A DNA stretch of 64,000 nt from JACRLW01 sp046349595. GTDB taxonomy: Bacteria > Planctomycetota > UBA1135 > UBA2386. The notes below the pieces were generated by a model that saw only the letters and a list, made by a program, of their open reading frames with translations, was not told the origin of the DNA and made no database searches. Both the position numbers and the translations under genes were made by a program. Where the stretch lies: positions 1,860,001-1,924,000 of the forward strand of contig JAXMCA010000001.1 in assembly GCA_046349595.1 (NCBI GenBank), read 5' to 3'. Each line of letters opens with the position of its first letter. Position 1 is the stretch's first letter. Positions 42,015 through 50,801 of this stretch are shown here, piece by piece.

Positions 42015-42228
42015 ACGCAAGCGGAGCACGCCGGACAAGACGCGCTCGCGCGAGCACGCCGAAGTCGAAGCTCCCGCGCGCTCGACGCCGATGGAGCACG
42101 ACCTCGGCCCCGACGAGCTCGAGTTCATCGCGGCCCTCGACACCTACAAGAAGGCCAACGGTCGACCCTTCCCCTCGTGGAGCGAGGTGCTCCACGTGTT
42201 GCGCTCGCTGGGCTATCGCAAGAGCTGA
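41896..42228 (+). CDS. Small basic protein with conserved-looking C-terminal helix
   Basis: The 110-residue protein has a Lys/Arg/Thr-rich N-terminal half, probably disordered, and an ordered C-terminal part (ELEFIAALDTYKKANGRPFP, then SWSEVLHVLRSLGYRKS), likely a compact helical domain. ATG 41896 lies 119 nt inside mtnA in another frame, which is why the first third could be questioned; no other start precedes the ordered part except GTG/ATG codons inside it. It converges on uppP with a 4-nt gap. No function is known. Confidence 0.55.
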   Translation: MTTAAKQQRNARKTNRVRGTAERTAKSTGPASAESPSKTERKRSTPDKTRSREHAEVEAPARSTPMEHDLGPDELEFIAALDTYKKANGRPFPSWSEVLHVLRSLGYRKS

Positions 42229-42232
42229 GGGC

Positions 42233-43078
42233 TCACACCGCGAGCACGCCGCGTGCAATCAGGATCGCGAGCGCAATCCCCGCCGCGATCCGATACCAGG
42301 CGAAGGGCACGAAGGTGTGCCGCTGCAGGAAGCGCACGAAGGGGATCACCACCAGGATCGCGGTCACGAAGCTGACCACCGCCGCGATCGAGAGGTCGCG
42401 CAGGTAGTCGCCGTGGAGGAGGTGGCGGGCCTTGAACAACTTCAGCGTGCACGCCCCGTACAGGATGGGCAGGCCGACGAGGAACGAGAACTCCGCCGCC
42501 GCTGTCCGCGTCAGTCCGAGCAGCAGACCACCCGCGATCGTCGCGCCCGAGCGGCTGGTGCCGGGGATCAGCGCGAGGCATTGGAACAGGCCGATGCCGA
42601 TCGCCTGACGCAGACCGAGCCGCTCCAAACCCTCGCCGCGCTCCGCTCCGCGACGTCGCAGCCAGGATTCGAGCCACAGCAGCAACACGCCACCCACGAC
42701 CATGGTCCCGGCGACGACCGAGGGGCGGAACAGGGCCGCGTCGATGGCGTCGTCGAGGAACAGGCCGAGCACCGCGGCCGGAAACGCAGCGGCGACGATC
42801 AGGACCAGCAGGTTGCTCGTCCACGACGTCCGCCGCGCGAACAACCCGCACAGCGCGGCCCACAGGCGCTTCCAGTAGAGCACGACGATCGCCGTGATCG
42901 CACCGGCCTGGATGGCGACCTCGAAGGTCGCGTCGGAGTGACCGAGCAGTCGATTCGCGACGACCAGGTGCCCGGTGCTGCTGACCGGGAGGAACTCGGT
43001 CACGCCCTCGACCAACCCGAGGACGACCGCGATCAGGATCCCGGGCGCAACGACGTCGTCTTCCGCCGGCGACGTCAG
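42233..43078 (-). CDS. uppP: Undecaprenyl-diphosphatase, CTG start
   Basis: The 281-residue membrane enzyme recycles undecaprenyl diphosphate for peptidoglycan and glycan export. Hallmarks are GLVEGVTEFLPVSSTGH near residue 21 with the catalytic Glu/Ser/His cluster, and IPGTSRSG near 178. No ATG, GTG or TTG precedes the first helix. The CTG at 43078-43076 overlaps the ald stop (CTGA) exactly as the ATGA starts elsewhere do, so I take CTG as the start. The ORF frame itself is open far upstream into ald. It forms an operon with ald. Confidence 0.88.
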   Translation of the reverse strand: MTSPAEDDVVAPGILIAVVLGLVEGVTEFLPVSSTGHLVVANRLLGHSDATFEVAIQAGAITAIVVLYWKRLWAALCGLFARRTSWTSNLLVLIVAAAFPAAVLGLFLDDAIDAALFRPSVVAGTMVVGGVLLLWLESWLRRRGAERGEGLERLGLRQAIGIGLFQCLALIPGTSRSGATIAGGLLLGLTRTAAAEFSFLVGLPILYGACTLKLFKARHLLHGDYLRDLSIAAVVSFVTAILVVIPFVRFLQRHTFVPFAWYRIAAGIALAILIARGVLAV

Positions 43079-44184
43079 GACGCCTTCTCCGGCGCGACGA
43101 ACTCGTAGCCGAAGGCCTCGGCGACACCCTTGTGCGTGACCTTGCCCGCGATCACGTTCGCCGCGGTCCGCAGCGTCGCGTCCTGCAGCGCGTTCTTCAC
43201 GCCCATGCCGGCGAGCCTGATCGCGTAGGGCGCGGTGGCATTGGTCAGGGCGAAGGTCGAGGTGCGCGGCACGGCACCCGGCATGTTGGCCACGCAATAG
43301 TGGATCACGCCGTCGATCACGAAGGTCGGATTCTCGTGGGTGGTCGGCTTGCAGGTCTCCACGCAACCACCCTGGTCGACCGCGACGTCGACGATGACAG
43401 GACCGTCGTCCTTCATGATCTTGAGGTCCTCGCGACGCACGAGGCGCGGCGCGCGGGCACCGTGCACCAGCACCGCGCCGACGACGAGATCGGCGTGCGG
43501 GAGCTGCTCGCGGATCGCGAAGGCGTTGCTGTGCAGCATCCGCACGTTCGCCGGCATCACGTCCGCGAGGTAGCGCAGGCGGTCGAGATCGAGGTCCATC
43601 AGCACGACGTTCGCGCCGAGACCCGCAGCCATCTTCGCGGCCTGAGTTCCGACCACGCCGCCGCCCAGCACGAGCACCGTCGCCGGTTCGACGCCAGGCA
43701 CGCCGCCGAGCAGGATGCCGCGCCCGCCCGCATGCGCCTCGAGATACGCGGCGCCGACCTGGATCGCCATGCGTCCGGCGACCTCGCTCATCGGCGTCAA
43801 CAGCGGGAGGCGACGCTGCACCTCCAGGGTCTCGTAGGCGAAGCAGGCGGCGCCCGACTTCAGCATCGCGTCGGTCAGGTCCTGGCTCGCCGCGAAGTGG
43901 AAGTAGGTGAACAGGAGCTGACCCTTCTTGATCAGCGGGTACTCCGCGGGCAGCGGCTCCTTGACCTTCACGATCATGTCGGCGCTGGCGTAGACCTCGG
44001 CCGCGCTGTCCACGATGCGGGCGCCGGCTTGCACGAAGGCCACGTCGGCGATTCCGGCGCCGAGTCCTCCGCTCTTCTGCACCAGCACCTTGTGACCCGC
44101 TTCGACCAGCCCGTGCACCATGGCGGGCACGGCGCCGATGCGGTTCTCCTGCGGTTTGATCTCCTTGGGGACGCCGATGATCAT
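43075..44184 (-). CDS. ald: Alanine dehydrogenase
   Basis: The 369-residue NAD-dependent enzyme interconverts alanine and pyruvate plus ammonia. The sequence begins MIIGVPKEIKPQENRI as in the family. It has the substrate-binding KVKEPLP near residue 74, the NAD-binding GGGVVGTQAAKMAAGLGA near 175, and VDQGGCVET near 270. The length matches (about 371). A TATACT hexamer at 44237-44232 lies 47 nt upstream of ATG 44184. Its product side links to the cell-wall D-alanine supply only indirectly. Confidence 0.97.
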   Translation of the reverse strand: MIIGVPKEIKPQENRIGAVPAMVHGLVEAGHKVLVQKSGGLGAGIADVAFVQAGARIVDSAAEVYASADMIVKVKEPLPAEYPLIKKGQLLFTYFHFAASQDLTDAMLKSGAACFAYETLEVQRRLPLLTPMSEVAGRMAIQVGAAYLEAHAGGRGILLGGVPGVEPATVLVLGGGVVGTQAAKMAAGLGANVVLMDLDLDRLRYLADVMPANVRMLHSNAFAIREQLPHADLVVGAVLVHGARAPRLVRREDLKIMKDDGPVIVDVAVDQGGCVETCKPTTHENPTFVIDGVIHYCVANMPGAVPRTSTFALTNATAPYAIRLAGMGVKNALQDATLRTAANVIAGKVTHKGVAEAFGYEFVAPEKAS

Positions 44185-44231
44185 CGTGAACGAATCGAAG
44201 CGAAGGGACGAGGGGAATGGAAAGGCGCGGG

Positions 44232-44237
44232 AGTATA
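44232..44237 (-). promoter_or_regulatory. -10 element (TATACT) of ald-uppP
   Basis: TATACT on the minus strand matches the sigma-70 -10 consensus at five of six positions and lies 47 nt before ald. The -35 region is not recognisable. Confidence 0.5.
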
Positions 44238-44378
44238 GCGATCCTGCGCTCCGCACCGCAGCGACGCCGGTTGCGCGCTCCCGTCCGCGAGCGCACCACC
44301 GCTTCTGCGGTCCCCACACGATCTCTTCGCGAAGCTCTTGAACCGCACCCCGACGCCCGCTACGAAGCTCGCCCTCAC

Positions 44379-44452
44379 GGGCGTTTAGCTCAGTTGGCTA
44401 GAGCACCAGCTCGACAAGCTGGGGGTCACTGGTTCGAGCCCAGTAACGCCCA
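44379..44452 (+). tRNA. tRNA-Val, anticodon GAC
   Basis: The 74-nt cloverleaf has acceptor stem GGGCGTT/AACGCCC, D arm with AGTTGG loop, anticodon stem CCAGC/GCTGG around loop TCGACAA (anticodon GAC, reads GUC/GUU), and T loop TTCGAGC. The discriminator is A and CCA is not encoded. Confidence 0.96.
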
Positions 44453-44459
44453 TGACACA

Positions 44460-44490
44460 GCAGCCGCGGTCGCGTCAGCGCCGCGGCTGC
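44460..44490 (+). terminator. Terminator hairpin after tRNA-Val
   Basis: A perfect 10-bp stem (GCAGCCGCGG with CCGCGGCTGC) with an 11-nt loop starts 8 nt after the tRNA and is followed by GTCGTTTCCC, a short T run. It probably ends the tRNA transcript. Confidence 0.6.
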
Positions 44491-44533
44491 GTCGTTTCCC
44501 GGGCATCCGCAGAATCAGGGGGCGGGCAGTCGC

Positions 44534-46351
44534 TCACAGCGGGGTGTAGACCGCCGACTCGGAGAAGCCGACCCAGCCGGACGGGTCGATGACCATCCAT
44601 TGCAGGTAGCCCGGCGTGCCGATCATCGCCGGGGTCAGCACGATCGGCACGTGCGCGGTCGCGAAGCCCTGCGGCGTGCTGAGCTGGCTACCGAGCCAGA
44701 CCGGGCCGGTGAGATAGAAGGGTCCCGGATTGGCGTCGGAGGTCCCGAAGAACAACATCGCCGAGCTGTTGGCCGGCATCGCCGGACCACCCAGGCCCGC
44801 ACCGTTGCTGCCGACTCCGATCTTCCACCAACTCGATCCGCCGACCTTCTCCACGAGCGGCGGAACGTCGGCGATCATCAGCGGCGTCCAGCCGGGAATC
44901 GATGGGGTGGACGGCTTGGTCAGGTTCGATCCGAAGGGCACCGCGTCCGCGAAGAGCTTCGGGTGATCGAAGGGCGGCAAGCCGTTCGCGACGCGGGGAT
45001 CGGTCAAGGCGTTGCTCAGGAAGGCGATCACCGCGCCGCGCTCGATCGCACTGAGATTCGCGCCACCGCCGAGGCTGCGCAGTTCGAAGGGGCCACCGAG
45101 TCCGCCGTTCGCGGGGTCCTGATCGATGTCGTAGAAGTCGACGATGTCGGGGATCGAGTTGAACGGGGTGCCGCCGACGACACGGCCGAGCCCGTCGTGG
45201 AAGAAGCGCTTCCGCAAGCCGACGTTGCGCAGCGTGGGCGCCTTGATCCGTCCGATGCTGCGTGCCGGGTTCGCCGCGAAGATGTCGTGGCCCTGGCCGT
45301 CCGAGAATGAGTTGTCCCAGGGGTTGGCGAGCGTGCCGATCGGGCCCGGACCACGGTTGACCATCACCGGTCCGCCGGACACCGAGTGACACACGACGCA
45401 GCCACTCGCGACGAACACGTCGAAGCCGAGCAGCTCCTGCCGCGTCATCGTGTTGGTGTCGATCGGAGCCTGATCGGGGACCAAGGTGCGCATGTACGAG
45501 GCGAGTGCCATCGCGATCCGCTCGCGGGTCACACCCACCGGCGCCGCGATCGCCGGGATCACCGAGGCCGCGAAGACGGTGTCGAACACCTTGCGGTAGT
45601 TCGACGTCAACCAGGCGGCGGGGATGCTCGCCGGAACGCTGCCCGGGACGACCAGCGCGAGCGGCGCCGCCTTGTTCAGCTTGTTCTCGATCACACCGCT
45701 CGCCCACGCGAGGTTCTGGTGCCCCATCTCGGTCGACGATGTCGGCGGACCGACCGACTGGTTCTCGAGCGCGGACCAGTTCGGGAACAGCGGACCACCG
45801 CCCGAGAAGTTGAAGACCGGGCCGGCGCGCATGTCCCAGAACAACTGGTTGAACATGTACGCGCCGATCATCGTCGGCACGTGGATCGGGGTGATCATCC
45901 GCGTCTCCTGGCTCGACGGCGGAGCGAGGAAGCCGTAGTCGATCGTGCCGCCTCCGGTCATCTCCTGCGGGACGACGCCGAGCGAGCCTTGCACCGTCTG
46001 GCCGAAGGCATTGGCGGTGACCCCCGGCTTGCGCGGGTCGATGCCACCCCACTCGGGGATGTGGCAGGTCGCGCAGGCCATCGTGCTGCTCGTCGAGAGC
46101 TGCTCGTCCCAGAACAGCGCCTTGCCGAGCTGGATGCGGTTGTTCTGGTAGACGGTCGCGACGGGTGTGAAGGGATTACCGGCGTCCGCGGCCGGCCAGA
46201 TCCAACCGCCGGCCGTCAGGAACGCGGGGTTCCCCTGGAGGCCGAGGTTGTTGGTGTTCTGCGCGGGGAGCAACGTCGAGACGCCGACCGCGAGCAGGGA
46301 CGAGAGTACGAGACCGAGGCGTGGCCTGCGCCACGCGCCATTCGCTTGCAT
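44534..46351 (-). CDS. Di-haem cytochrome c peroxidase-like protein
   Basis: The 605-residue exported protein has a signal peptide (LGLVLSSLLAVGVSTLLPAQ) and the CCP/MauG architecture: a first haem motif CATCH near residue 93, with ALFWDEQLS just before it, and a second motif CVVCH near 325. LRNVGLRKRFFHDG follows, as in the family. The C-terminal 130 residues after the cytochrome part form an extra beta-rich domain (SSWWKIGVGSNGAGLG). A GGAG box lies 5 nt upstream of ATG 46351. It is divergent from the DUF1592-type cytochrome at 46529. Confidence 0.88.
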   Translation of the reverse strand: MQANGAWRRPRLGLVLSSLLAVGVSTLLPAQNTNNLGLQGNPAFLTAGGWIWPAADAGNPFTPVATVYQNNRIQLGKALFWDEQLSTSSTMACATCHIPEWGGIDPRKPGVTANAFGQTVQGSLGVVPQEMTGGGTIDYGFLAPPSSQETRMITPIHVPTMIGAYMFNQLFWDMRAGPVFNFSGGGPLFPNWSALENQSVGPPTSSTEMGHQNLAWASGVIENKLNKAAPLALVVPGSVPASIPAAWLTSNYRKVFDTVFAASVIPAIAAPVGVTRERIAMALASYMRTLVPDQAPIDTNTMTRQELLGFDVFVASGCVVCHSVSGGPVMVNRGPGPIGTLANPWDNSFSDGQGHDIFAANPARSIGRIKAPTLRNVGLRKRFFHDGLGRVVGGTPFNSIPDIVDFYDIDQDPANGGLGGPFELRSLGGGANLSAIERGAVIAFLSNALTDPRVANGLPPFDHPKLFADAVPFGSNLTKPSTPSIPGWTPLMIADVPPLVEKVGGSSWWKIGVGSNGAGLGGPAMPANSSAMLFFGTSDANPGPFYLTGPVWLGSQLSTPQGFATAHVPIVLTPAMIGTPGYLQWMVIDPSGWVGFSESAVYTPL

Positions 46352-46513
46352 GACTTCTCCTTCTTCACGGGTTCGAGAGCGAACCTCGGCCCGACCTTCC
46401 GGGCCGGTCTCGCAACTGGTAGCGAGACGCAGTCGCGATCGCAAGCTTCATTCCTCGCACCCTCTCTGCATGCCGAACTCCTTGCCAGCTCCGGACCGGC
46501 GCCACCGCGGCAC

Positions 46514-46519
46514 TAACAT
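46514..46519 (+). promoter_or_regulatory. -10-like element directly ahead of the DUF1592 gene
   Basis: TAACAT ends 9 nt before ATG 46529, with CCCCCGCCG between and no ribosome-binding site. It fits a leaderless transcript. Confidence 0.45.
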
Positions 46520-46528
46520 CCCCCGCCG

Positions 46529-48778
46529 ATGATCCTGCGTCTCGCGAGCGTCCTGCTCCCGGCCGCCCTTGGGGTGCAGGATCCTGAGGCACTGCGCGGC
46601 TTCGTGCGCGAACACTGCGCCGACTGCCACGGAGCGAAGGATCCGGAGGCCGGGCTGGACCTGCTCGCGCTGAGCTCCCGCGCGGCCGATCTCTCCGATG
46701 CCCCGACCTGGATCGACGTCCGCGACGCCCTGCTCGGACATCAGATGCCTCCGAGCGACGAGGCTCAGCCCGACGACACCGAACGTCAGCTCGCGGTCTC
46801 GCGCATCGCGGCGATCCTCGACTCCCTCGCCGCGTCCTCTCGACCCGATCCCGGTCGCGTGACGATGCGCCGCCTCAGCCGCGTCGAGTACGCGTCGACC
46901 GTGCGCGACCTCTGCGATGTCGACGTCGACCCGACGGCCTTCCCCGCAGACGACCTCGCCTTCGGCTTCGACAACAACGGCGATGCCCTGAGCCTCTCGA
47001 CGCTGCACCTCGAGAAGTACGCCGCCGCTGCGGAGCGCATCGCATCCCTCGCGCTGCCCGACCTCGATCCGTCCACGCCGCCCTTGCGGAGCATCGAGGG
47101 CGCCGATCTCCACAGCACCTTCCCCGAGTATGTCAACGGCGACGGCGCGACCCTGATCTCGAACGGTCACGCGTCGGCGGAGTTCGTGCTGCCGCGAGCA
47201 GGGCACTATCGCGTGCGTGTGAAGGCCTACGCTTCGCAGGCCGGTGACGAGCTCGCACGCATGGCGATCGACATCGACGGCAAACGCCTGCGCACCTGCG
47301 AGGTCGATGCCGATCGGGGCGCGCCCGCCGCGTTCACCGTCGAATGCGAACTCGACACGCGCTGCGAGATCCGCGCGGTCTTCCTCAACGACTTCTACGA
47401 CCCGCGCAATCCGGACGCGCGGCGTCGCGATCGCAACCTCTTCGTGGCGTCGATCGGCGTGGAGGGCCCACTCGATCGGCGTCCGGCGACGCCTTTCGAG
47501 GGCTTCATCGCGCACTTCGAGGACCAGCGCGGCACCGCGCGTGCCCGCGCGGCGCGGGCCCTGCGCGCCTTGTTGCCACGCGTCTGGAGACGGCCGCCGG
47601 CCCAGGCGGAGATCGATCGTCTCGCGCGGGCTGTCGGCGAGGCGGTGACCGGGGGACAGGAGTTCCGCGCGGCGTTCCGCACAGTGTTCGCGGCCACGCT
47701 CCTCTCACCCCACTTCCTGTTCCGCGTCGAAGCGGAATCGTCTGGCGGGGACGCCGTCGAGCCGCTCGCCGACCACGCGCTCGCGGTGCGCCTGAGCTAC
47801 TTCCTGTGGTCCTCGATGCCGGACGACGCCCTTCGGGCGCGCGCCGATCGCGGGCGCCTGCACACCGTCGACGCACTCCTCGCGGAAGCCGATCGGCTGC
47901 TCGCCGATCCGCGCAGCGATGCGCTCGCCACGGTGTTCGCCGCGCAATGGCTCGAGTTGCGTCGCCTCGACCAGCTCGCTCCGGACCCCGCGAGGTTCCA
48001 GGACTTCGACCCCGCCCTCGCACGCTCGATGCGACGCGAGACCGAATTGTTGTTCCGCGAGGTGCTCCGCTCCGGAGCACCGCTGAGCCGACTGATGCTC
48101 AGCGACCACACCTTCGTCGACGCGCGCCTCGCCCGGCACTACGGATTCGCGGCGCCGCAGGGCGACGACTTCACCGCGGTCCCGGTCCCGGCAGGGCGCG
48201 GGACAGGACTGCTCGCCCACGCATCGATCCTCGCGGTCACTTCGCATCCGACGCGCACCTCCCCGGTACGGCGCGGCAAGTGGATCCTCGACGAACTGCT
48301 CGGGGCCCCGCCCCCCGCTCCTCTCCCGGGCAAGGACAGCTTCCCCCCGGAAACCCGCATCGACACCCCGGCGGCCTTGCGCGAGCAGCTCGCGCGCCAT
48401 CGGGCCGATCCGAGCTGTGCGGTGTGTCACGACCGCATCGACCCGCTGGGTCTCGCCCTCGAGCGCTTCGATCCGCTCGGTCGGGATCGAGGCACGGACG
48501 CAGGGATCGACACGCGCGGGCAGCTCCCCGACGGTCGCACGATCGACGGACTCGCCGATCTGGCCGCTCTCATCGCGAAGGATCCCGCGTTCCCACGCTG
48601 CGTGCTGCGCAAGCTCTTCGTGTTCGCGCTCGGTCGCGAGATCATGCCGGCCGACGCGCTCGCCCTCGATCGCGTGCTCTCGACCCTGCCTCCCGATCCT
48701 CCCCTCCGTGAACTCGTGCTCGCCGTGATCCGCCTCGACGCCTTCCGCCTGCGCTCACCGCAGAGGGAGCGACGATGA
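46529..48778 (+). CDS. Planctomycete multidomain cytochrome (DUF1587/1592/1588/1585)
   Basis: The 749-residue exported protein has the order typical of this planctomycete family. First comes a cytochrome-like segment with CADCH near residue 32, then DUF1587 (VTMRRLSRVEYASTVRDLCD), a carbohydrate-binding-like module (FVLPRAGHYRVRVKAYA), DUF1595/DUF1592 (ARLSYFLWSS-like), DUF1588 (TSHPTRTSPVRRGKWILDEL), a second CAVCH motif near 631, and DUF1585 (CVLRKLFVFALGREI). These are paired with DUF1552 proteins, as here (ATGA overlap at 48775). The biochemical role is not established; an oxidative role in polymer breakdown is a guess. Confidence 0.9.
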   Translation: MILRLASVLLPAALGVQDPEALRGFVREHCADCHGAKDPEAGLDLLALSSRAADLSDAPTWIDVRDALLGHQMPPSDEAQPDDTERQLAVSRIAAILDSLAASSRPDPGRVTMRRLSRVEYASTVRDLCDVDVDPTAFPADDLAFGFDNNGDALSLSTLHLEKYAAAAERIASLALPDLDPSTPPLRSIEGADLHSTFPEYVNGDGATLISNGHASAEFVLPRAGHYRVRVKAYASQAGDELARMAIDIDGKRLRTCEVDADRGAPAAFTVECELDTRCEIRAVFLNDFYDPRNPDARRRDRNLFVASIGVEGPLDRRPATPFEGFIAHFEDQRGTARARAARALRALLPRVWRRPPAQAEIDRLARAVGEAVTGGQEFRAAFRTVFAATLLSPHFLFRVEAESSGGDAVEPLADHALAVRLSYFLWSSMPDDALRARADRGRLHTVDALLAEADRLLADPRSDALATVFAAQWLELRRLDQLAPDPARFQDFDPALARSMRRETELLFREVLRSGAPLSRLMLSDHTFVDARLARHYGFAAPQGDDFTAVPVPAGRGTGLLAHASILAVTSHPTRTSPVRRGKWILDELLGAPPPAPLPGKDSFPPETRIDTPAALREQLARHRADPSCAVCHDRIDPLGLALERFDPLGRDRGTDAGIDTRGQLPDGRTIDGLADLAALIAKDPAFPRCVLRKLFVFALGREIMPADALALDRVLSTLPPDPPLRELVLAVIRLDAFRLRSPQRERR

Positions 48779-50127
48779 CCACGTCGCCGCTTCGTGCGCC
48801 GCTGCCGCGCCGCACCTTCCTGCGCGGTGTCGGATGCGCGCTGGCCTTGCCGTGGCTCGAGGCGATGCCCACTCCCCCGCGTCGCGACGGCTCCCCGCGA
48901 CGTGCCGTGTTCGTTTTCGCCCCCAACGGTCGCAACCTCGCGGCGTGGCACCCCGCGGGCGACGGCGAGGAGTCGCGCTTCGGCCCCACCCTCGAGGCGC
49001 TCGAACCCCTGCGGAAGGAACTGACCGTCTTCCGCGGGCTCGCGATCGACGCCGGCCGAGCCTACGCCGACAGCGTCGGCGACCACGCGCGCGCAGCCGC
49101 GACCTTCCTGACCTGCACCCGCGCGCACAAGACCGGCGGCAGCGACATCCGGGTGGGGACGTCGATCGACCAGTTGATCGCCCGCGCGGATCCCACCGCG
49201 ACCGCAATGCCCAGTCTCGAGCTCGGCATGGAGCCCGGTGCCGCGGCCGGGGTGTGCGACTCGGGCTACTCCTGCGCCTACTCGAACAACGTCTCCTGGC
49301 GAACCCCGACGACACCCGCGGCGAAGGAGACCGATCCGCGCGCGGCCTTCACGCGGTTGTTCGGCGATCCGCGCGAGCGCATCGACGCCGCCGAGAACCG
49401 GCGACGTCAGGAGCGACGGCGCAGCGTCCTCGATCTCGCCCTCGCCGACGCGCACGACCTCGACCGCCGGCTCGGCGCACGCGACCGCGGCAAGCTCGCC
49501 GAGTACCTCGACGCCGTCCGCGACCTCGAACGCAGCCTCGAACACCTGCAGGCGCAGTCCGATGCCCTCGCGAACGACGGCATCGATCCCGCCTTCCTCG
49601 ACGATCACTCCGCCGACGCCTACGTCGTCCGGCTGCGCGCGATGTACGAGATCATCGCGCTCGCTCTCTGCACCGACCGCACGCGCGTGGTCAGCTTCAT
49701 GCTCGGCAATGCAGGGAGCGACCGTAGCTATCGCTTCCTCGACGTGCCCGACGGCCACCACTTCCTCTCCCATCACGGTCAGGATCCGCGCAAGCTCGCG
49801 GACGTCGCGCGCATCGACCGCTTCCACGTCGCGGAGTTCGCGCGCTTCCTCCTGCGCCTGCGGTCGACCGGGGAAGGCGAGGGTGATCTGCTCGCGCACA
49901 GCGCGGTGCTGTTCGGCTCGGGGATCGGCGACGGCAACGCCCACAACCACGACGACCTTCCCGTGCTTCTCGCTGGCCGTGCCGGCGGACGCATCCGCCC
50001 GCGGACCCACCTGCGGTTCATGCGCGAGACGCCGATGGCGGACCTGCATCTCACGATCCACAACGCGCTCGGATTCCCGCTTCAGTCCTTCGCGGACAGC
50101 ACCGGTACGATCGGCGCGATCACATGA
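48775..50127 (+). CDS. DUF1552 protein with Tat-like signal
   Basis: The 450-residue protein starts with a short twin-arginine signal (PRRTFLRGVGCALALPWLEAM) and belongs to DUF1552. Family segments include FAPNGRNLAAWHP near residue 48, GSDIRVGTSIDQLIA near 122, CDSGYSCAYSNNVSW near 161, and FGSGIGDGNAHNHDDLP near 379. It is translated with the DUF1592-type cytochrome (ATGA overlap), the standard pairing. A further unknown gene overlaps its stop. Confidence 0.9.
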   Translation: MTTSPLRAPLPRRTFLRGVGCALALPWLEAMPTPPRRDGSPRRAVFVFAPNGRNLAAWHPAGDGEESRFGPTLEALEPLRKELTVFRGLAIDAGRAYADSVGDHARAAATFLTCTRAHKTGGSDIRVGTSIDQLIARADPTATAMPSLELGMEPGAAAGVCDSGYSCAYSNNVSWRTPTTPAAKETDPRAAFTRLFGDPRERIDAAENRRRQERRRSVLDLALADAHDLDRRLGARDRGKLAEYLDAVRDLERSLEHLQAQSDALANDGIDPAFLDDHSADAYVVRLRAMYEIIALALCTDRTRVVSFMLGNAGSDRSYRFLDVPDGHHFLSHHGQDPRKLADVARIDRFHVAEFARFLLRLRSTGEGEGDLLAHSAVLFGSGIGDGNAHNHDDLPVLLAGRAGGRIRPRTHLRFMRETPMADLHLTIHNALGFPLQSFADSTGTIGAIT

Positions 50128-50789
50128 CCAAGGTCGCATTCCACATCGGCCCCCTCGCGGAACACTTCGCCGAACCGCTCCGCGTCGCGGCGCGCGCCGC
50201 TTCCGAGGAGGAGCCAGGCCTCGATGTCGTTCGCGAGACGGTGGTCGCCTGGCGCGCATGGATCAGCGAGGGACTCGAGCGCAACGGCTTGCTCGCCCGT
50301 CCCCTGCACTGGGACGAGGACGCCTCCCCCGACGAACCCGCCGAACTCGAGGTCGACGCCCTCCGCGCACTCAAGCTGTTCCTCGCGCACGGTGGCTCGG
50401 CCTCCTGTCCGCCGCGATTGCCCGAACAGCCCGAACTCGATCCTGCGTGGATCGCGATGGCGCAGGCCGATTTCGCGGACTCCCCCTACGACCAGATCCT
50501 GGTGCCGGAGTTCTGGCTGCCGGCCGCCTTCGACTTCACCTTCGCCTGCCCTCTCCCCGACGGCCACGAGTTGCAGACCGGATCCATCGACGCCCTGCTG
50601 ACCCAGTGCGCCACGCTGCGTGAGCGCCTGTTCGCGGCCACGCCGCTGGACGCGGCGATGTGGGCCAAGGCGGAAGTCGAGAGCCGCGGCACCCGCGCGC
50701 TCGCCCGCCACGCACTCGGCGTGCTGGAACAGACCGCGGGCCGCGCCTCGCGCGCACACCTGCCGATGCTGATGCACGCGGGTCGCTGA
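50124..50789 (+). CDS. Unknown protein coupled to the DUF1552 gene
   Basis: The 221-residue soluble protein is not recognised. It is acidic, without signal peptide or membrane segment, and has tryptophans in short motifs (VAWRAWISEG, WLPAAFDFTFACPLP). The start ATG 50124 overlaps the DUF1552 stop by 4 nt, so it is translated with an exported pair although it appears cytoplasmic. It could be an assembly factor or an unrelated passenger; the sequence does not say which. It converges on the TraB/GumN gene with a 12-nt gap. Confidence 0.65.
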   Translation: MTKVAFHIGPLAEHFAEPLRVAARAASEEEPGLDVVRETVVAWRAWISEGLERNGLLARPLHWDEDASPDEPAELEVDALRALKLFLAHGGSASCPPRLPEQPELDPAWIAMAQADFADSPYDQILVPEFWLPAAFDFTFACPLPDGHELQTGSIDALLTQCATLRERLFAATPLDAAMWAKAEVESRGTRALARHALGVLEQTAGRASRAHLPMLMHAGR

Positions 50790-50801
50790 TCCGGACGTCC
50801 C

